Of a stretch of DNA of 64,000 bases, positions 60,419 through 64,000 are shown one piece after another. The position numbers and the translations under genes are program-made. Under the pieces are notes generated by a model. The model was not told the DNA's origin. It saw only the letters and a list, made by a program, of their open reading frames with translations, and made no database searches. This DNA is from RGIG4034 sp045628945 (GTDB lineage: Bacteria; Bacillota; Clostridia; Lachnospirales; Lachnospiraceae), in contig JAZQQG010000016.1 in the NCBI GenBank assembly GCA_045628945.1, positions 10,057 to 74,056 on the forward strand, in the 5' to 3' direction. How positions within the stretch are numbered: position 1 is the first letter of the stretch; the number at the start of each line of letters is the position of its first letter.

Positions 60419-60982
60419 ATGAGAAAACGTAGCGAAACCATCGAAGATCGATTAAATGAATTTGAAAAAAAGTACTCCTCGCAGTACCATTCTCCCGTTA
60501 TCAAATGGTATAACACGAATCTTTCCGACGAAGACAAATATCGTCTCGGTCTGATGACCTATCCGGAATTCGTCGAATGGCAGAATCGTTTGATGAGGGA
60601 AGCCAATGAGGCAACATTGACCAACGAGACAGTAACCAATGAGGCCGACACAGCCGGTGCAGACCTTTCCGGTGTGGAACATTCCTCCGGAACTTCCGCT
60701 TCTGCGAACGGTTATGTCTCCTCTCTTGCAGATTCTTCTGCCGATCAGGTTTCCAGAGCGGACTATCAGGATTTCTTAGCCTCCAACCACATCGATGTGA
60801 CGAACAGCAACACGGTAAATGTCGATGCGCTCCTTGCCGAGGCTTCCGCTCCTGCTCCTCTCGGTAATGCCGAACCGGACATGGATGAGATTCTGGCCAA
60901 TGTGAATCGTGATCTCCACGGTGGCAGTACCATGCTTTCCGAGGATGAGATTGCCGCTTTATTTGCAGCCGCCAATTCCTAA
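60419..60982 (+). CDS. orphan protein with FliM-like C-terminal peptide
   Basis: A 187-residue acidic protein of no recognised family. Residues 1-60 are helical (RLNEFEKKYS, VIKWYNTNLSDEDKYRLG). Residues 60-150 are low-complexity Ala/Ser/Thr/Glu and probably disordered. The last 30 residues contain DMDEILANVNRDL and then MLSEDEIAALFAAANS (172-187), close to the CheY-binding N-terminal peptide of FliM/FliY (LSQ-D/E-EIDALL). No signal peptide or membrane helix. The start has no ribosome site and may be leaderless. Its stop overlaps the stop of the convergent gene. Function unknown; a link to chemotaxis or the flagellar switch is a hypothesis. Confidence 0.75.
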   Translation: MRKRSETIEDRLNEFEKKYSSQYHSPVIKWYNTNLSDEDKYRLGLMTYPEFVEWQNRLMREANEATLTNETVTNEADTAGADLSGVEHSSGTSASANGYVSSLADSSADQVSRADYQDFLASNHIDVTNSNTVNVDALLAEASAPAPLGNAEPDMDEILANVNRDLHGGSTMLSEDEIAALFAAANS

Positions 60983-62226
60983 CATCCCGGAGTTTTTCTT
61001 TTTATCACTTTCTCAACCACTCCGGCAATCACGAATGCAAGGGGCACGAAAAGAACCATTCCTTTCAGGATTGGAATCGTGACCATTAGCAATCTTCCTT
61101 TTGTCATAACCAACCCCGTCGTAATCAGTGCCGGATATCGGATAAAGCACAACATATTCAGGCTCGCTGCCATATAAGAGATTCCCAGAATTCCCCATAG
61201 AATTCGGCGAGTCTGCGAAGACGCATCCCGATAAAATTCACCTATCAGCGAAAAATCCAATACAATCAGAACCGTCAGCACGCCAAAACAAGCACGGTCA
61301 GGATAAGTTGGCGACAATACCATTGCCCCCTGTGCAAGAATTGCAAAGGATAAAAGCGCAAGGTGTCTTTTGTTCAGTTTTTTCTTTTGAACAAAGAAAC
61401 GAACAAAAAGTATTACTACTGTTACCAGAACAATCATCAACAACACACCAAAGGTATTCTGTACTACTCCGGAAAAATTGCTCCGGATTCGCTCCCAGAA
61501 CCCTCCCTTTATTCCATTGGCACGAACGAAATTTCCCGGAGCAAGAAGCAATAAACAGCTTCCGATAAAGTTCATCCCCAGGCCTTCCACCATCCAGGCT
61601 CGAAGTCTGCGTCCTTTTTTCACAAGGCTCCATACAATACCAAGGCATACCAAGAAGGCTGCCGGTCCCATATTCTCATTGCTCCATCCAGTCATCAAGC
61701 CCAACGGAAGAATCCATACCTCTATAAGTGGATGCCGTTTCTCACAATCCAACTGGTCCATGTATACCCAAACAAACAGCAGAATCCATGTCGTTGAATA
61801 TAGATAATTGGCCGCTCCCGACTGCCAAAACATATTCCAGAGAAAAGCGGGATTTGCCAAAATCAAATATACATTCACCGCAAGCATTCCCATCGGATGC
61901 CGTACCTTCGACGCCTTACAACATACCATAGACAAGGCTACTGTCATGAGTATATTCATAAAATCCGCAAAAGTCTCTCCTCCCATGGAAACCAACTGAA
62001 GTACCGTGTGGTTTACACTTCTTCCGCCCCAGTTCAGATAATGCCATACTTGACCTTCCCAGATATCACCGATTGATCGCAAGGGTCCGTTGGTCACAAG
62101 ATTCGTCGCATACCAGCAATCATCCCAGAGGAAGGGCATCTTACTGTGAAGTAAATATTGAATTCCAATGAACAAACCCGTAAAGAAACAGGTTGCACAA
62201 AAGATCAAAAGTGTTCTTTTTTTCAT
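60979..62226 (-). CDS. polytopic membrane protein (DUF6056/glucosyltransferase-like)
   Basis: A 415-residue protein with about ten membrane helices. An early acidic motif FLWDDCWYA and NWGGRSVNHTV lies in the first outer loop, and a later GWSNENMGPAA; these fit DUF6056/GtrII-type proteins, thought to be polyprenyl-phosphate-sugar-dependent glycosyltransferases acting outside the cell. The nearest GGAGG is 15 bases before the ATG, which is long. Base usage does not stand out. Acceptor glycan unknown. Confidence 0.75.
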   Translation of the reverse strand: MKKRTLLIFCATCFFTGLFIGIQYLLHSKMPFLWDDCWYATNLVTNGPLRSIGDIWEGQVWHYLNWGGRSVNHTVLQLVSMGGETFADFMNILMTVALSMVCCKASKVRHPMGMLAVNVYLILANPAFLWNMFWQSGAANYLYSTTWILLFVWVYMDQLDCEKRHPLIEVWILPLGLMTGWSNENMGPAAFLVCLGIVWSLVKKGRRLRAWMVEGLGMNFIGSCLLLLAPGNFVRANGIKGGFWERIRSNFSGVVQNTFGVLLMIVLVTVVILFVRFFVQKKKLNKRHLALLSFAILAQGAMVLSPTYPDRACFGVLTVLIVLDFSLIGEFYRDASSQTRRILWGILGISYMAASLNMLCFIRYPALITTGLVMTKGRLLMVTIPILKGMVLFVPLAFVIAGVVEKVIKRKTPGC

Positions 62227-62371
62227 AAATCAGGTCTCGCGCCTCCATTCATGCGGTTCTACTTTACTATATTACACTACCCGACCCATTAATAAAATAC
62301 CTATCCGAATCAATTGTCCGTTTCCCCCTGTTCGCGTAATAATTTCCCGATCGATTACAATAAAAAAATAG

Positions 62372-62377
62372 TATAAT
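62372..62377 (+). promoter_or_regulatory. candidate -10 box of the xylanase gene
   Basis: TATAAT 32 bases before the ATG; the -35 region (near CGATCGATTA) is poor, suggesting an activator-dependent promoter. Confidence 0.45.
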
Positions 62378-62409
62378 ATGAATAATCCAAACAGGAAGAA
62401 GGTCTCGAT

Positions 62410-63579
62410 ATGAAGAAACGGATTGCCCTATTATTGATGGTTGCGATTACCGCCACACTACTCGGTTGTTCCACCCAAAAGAAAAAAGATGTTCCTATGC
62501 AGGATACACTGATACAAAACGAGAACGAGGACAGTACTATGACCAATACAGAAGATTATTCTCTTCGTGATTTTTTCAGCAAGCACAATATGAAGATTGG
62601 AACTTGCTTAACTCCGAACATGACAAAATTAAAGAGCGACCTGCTTCTTAGCCAGTTCAACAGTGTCACCCTGGAAAATTCCATGAAACCGGACTATATT
62701 CTCAGTAAGTCTAAGAGTCAGGAAACCGGAGAGATTGTTGTTGAATTCAACAATGATATGATTACCATGCTTGATTGGGCCAAGAGCAATCATATGGCCG
62801 TTCGCGGACATACGCTGATCTGGTACAGTCAGACTCCGTCCTGGATTTTCTACGAGGACTTCGATACCAACAAAGGTCTCGCAGACCGTGACTCCATGCT
62901 GTCCCGTATGGAAAGCATGATTTCACAGGTTTTCAACAAACTCGATGAAGCCGGATATCTGGAGCTGTTCTATGCGTATGACATCGTCAATGAGGCTTGG
63001 ATGGAGGACGGTTCCATGCGCGACTGTAAGTGGCGTGAAACAATCGGCGATGATTACCTGTGGTATGCCTTCTATTATGCGGACAAGTACGCTCCCGAAT
63101 CCGTTGACCTCTATTACAATGACTACAACGAGCAATTCAAAGCTTCCACACTCGTTTCCTTCGTTGAGACGCTTGTGGATACCGACGGTCGTTCACTCAT
63201 CGACGGAATCGGACTGCAGGCGCATCTCTATACCAAGGATTCCATCGATAAATATCTGAAGACTCTGGACACGCTTTCCGCAACCGGGTTGAAGCTTCAG
63301 ATTACCGAATTAGACGTATGCCTGGGCGCCTACCAGGAGGTCCTTGATCCTACCGACGAAAATCTCCGCTTACAAGGACAGTTCTATTATAGCCTGTTAA
63401 AGGGAATCTTAGAGCGTGTCGATGCCGGAACTCTTAAGATGGATGCTCTGACCTTCTGGGGATATCAGGATGGGTATTCCTGGCGTAAAGAAGGAAGTCC
63501 TCTCCTCTACGATGCCGGTGACCAGCCCAAATATTCCTATTATGGCGTCCTTCAGATGAAAGAGCAGGCCGGCTACTAA
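62410..63579 (+). CDS. GH10 endo-1,4-beta-xylanase, lipoprotein
   Basis: A 389-residue lipoprotein. The signal ends at lipobox Cys20 (ATLLGC), then a linker of about 30 residues and the GH10 barrel (about 50-385). The acid/base Glu is E195 in YDIVNEAW and the nucleophile is E300 in LQITELDV; other GH10 marks are VTLENSMKPD, VRGHTLIWYSQTP and LTFWGYQDGYSW. The enzyme would cut xylan at the cell surface, feeding the cytosolic GH3 and acetylesterase encoded at 26-32 kb. AGGAAGAAGG is the ribosome site. Confidence 0.95.
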   Translation: MKKRIALLLMVAITATLLGCSTQKKKDVPMQDTLIQNENEDSTMTNTEDYSLRDFFSKHNMKIGTCLTPNMTKLKSDLLLSQFNSVTLENSMKPDYILSKSKSQETGEIVVEFNNDMITMLDWAKSNHMAVRGHTLIWYSQTPSWIFYEDFDTNKGLADRDSMLSRMESMISQVFNKLDEAGYLELFYAYDIVNEAWMEDGSMRDCKWRETIGDDYLWYAFYYADKYAPESVDLYYNDYNEQFKASTLVSFVETLVDTDGRSLIDGIGLQAHLYTKDSIDKYLKTLDTLSATGLKLQITELDVCLGAYQEVLDPTDENLRLQGQFYYSLLKGILERVDAGTLKMDALTFWGYQDGYSWRKEGSPLLYDAGDQPKYSYYGVLQMKEQAGY

Positions 63580-63585
63580 AACAAG

Positions 63586-63624
63586 AAAAGGGTTTTCCGG
63601 TAATGTTACCAGGAAAACCCTTTG
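63586..63624. terminator. bidirectional terminator between the xylanase gene and tpiA
   Basis: AAAGGGTTTTCC-T/GGTAA ... TTACC-GGAAAACCCTTT forms a long stem with A/T flanks on both sides, suited to end both convergent genes. Confidence 0.85.
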
Positions 63625-63671
63625 TTGTAATACTTTTAATTCATAACGATTGCTAAGACTTAATTTCGCAA

Positions 63672-64000
63672 TTACGCATTCACAATCTTACCGAAGTCAG
63701 GCTTAAGTGCTGCGCCACCGATCAGACCACCATCGATGTTGGGCTTAGCAAGAAGCTCAGCAGCGTTGGAAGCGTTCATGGAACCGCCGTACTGGATGCG
63801 TACTGCTTCTGCGGTAGGAGCATCGTACATCTCGCAGATGGTCTCACGAATCATCTTACATACTTCCTCTGCCTGATCAGCAGTAGCGGTCTCGCCGGTA
63901 CCGATTGCCCAGATAGGCTCGTAAGCGATAACCAGTTCCTTAACCTGATCAGCAGTGATTCCGTCAAGATCCCAGGTAATCTGTCTCTTAATCCACTCAG
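63672..64000 (-). CDS. tpiA: triosephosphate isomerase, N-terminal part outside the window
   Basis: The last 109 codons of TPI: the active-site Glu in IAYEPIWAIGTGETAT (flexible lid follows), then VCKMIRETI, IQYGGSMNASNAAEL and the C-terminal DGGLIGGAALKPDFGKIVNA. The frame stays open to base 64000. It interconverts dihydroxyacetone phosphate and glyceraldehyde 3-phosphate. In related genomes gap-pgk-tpiA-gpmI form one operon; here gpmI lies about 3.5 kb farther on. Confidence 0.97.
   Translation of the reverse strand, partial: EWIKRQITWDLDGITADQVKELVIAYEPIWAIGTGETATADQAEEVCKMIRETICEMYDAPTAEAVRIQYGGSMNASNAAELLAKPNIDGGLIGGAALKPDFGKIVNA

Noticed and set aside
1..64000. CRISPR arrays, insertion sequences, prophage genes and tRNA genes
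   Set aside because: No regularly spaced repeats, transposase, integrase or cloverleaf sequences were seen. Only tmRNA was found among RNA genes.

Overview
The window reads as chromosomal DNA of a Gram-positive, plant-polysaccharide-using Clostridia, most likely Lachnospiraceae near Butyrivibrio/Pseudobutyrivibrio. The support is consensus Shine-Dalgarno and sigma-A promoters, a type VIIb secretion locus, an AgrC/AgrA-type LytTR pair, a Na+-pumping decarboxylase module, FliK/FlhB-like flagellar genes, a lipoprotein GH10 xylanase, and a GH3 glucosidase with the swapped domain order known from Butyrivibrio-type enzymes. The genus is an inference. Nearly everything is on the minus strand, so operons read right to left.

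Layout. 1-9.7 kb: an AT-richer type VII secretion (T7SSb) locus. In transcription order it holds an FHA protein, a receiver-like/MinD ATPase, YukD/EsaB, EssC, a WXG100 protein, a perfect hairpin, a DUF5082-like coiled-coil protein, a small helical partner, and an LXG-type toxin that runs off the left edge. EssA, EssB and EsaA are not in the window. 9.7-10.05 kb: a regulatory gap with two abutting perfect inverted repeats. 10-12 kb: LytTR two-component pair. 12.2-17.4 kb: a five-gene carboxyltransferase/biotin carrier/Na+ pump operon. 17.6-22.3 kb: TraX-like protein, DUF436 protein, scpB, scpA, a metallophosphoesterase and a CmpB-like membrane protein. 22.3-25.3 kb: rpsU and alaS.

25.4-33.3 kb: a plus-strand glycosyltransferase meets, tail to tail, an operon of HAD phosphatase, membrane protein, permuted GH3, serine hydrolase and acetylesterase. 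33.4-38.6 kb: PAP2 phosphatase, tyrS and a histidine kinase/OmpR pair. 38.6-44.5 kb: a yraN-flhB'-fliK'-rnhB-lepB-rbgA-lepB-rplS block. 44.6-48.9 kb: lipoprotein, second kinase/regulator pair, membrane protein and an orphan Hpt protein. 49-54.2 kb: a TetR-FGGY kinase-class II aldolase-GtrA-class III aminotransferase operon of unknown product. 54.3-57.6 kb: ssrA (tmRNA), smpB, rnr and secG. 57.7-64 kb: an alpha/beta hydrolase and gpmI, then an insert of an orphan protein with a FliM-like tail, a polytopic membrane protein and a GH10 xylanase, then the C-terminal part of tpiA cut by the right edge.

The most promising leads are the non-canonical T7SS locus with its palindromic control region, the kinase-aldolase-GtrA-aminotransferase operon, the hybrid transcarboxylase/Na+ pump operon, the orphan protein with a FliM-like tail, and three genes whose -10 box sits 6-7 bases before the start codon with no Shine-Dalgarno. 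No database search was run. Family names rest on recognised motifs and gene order.
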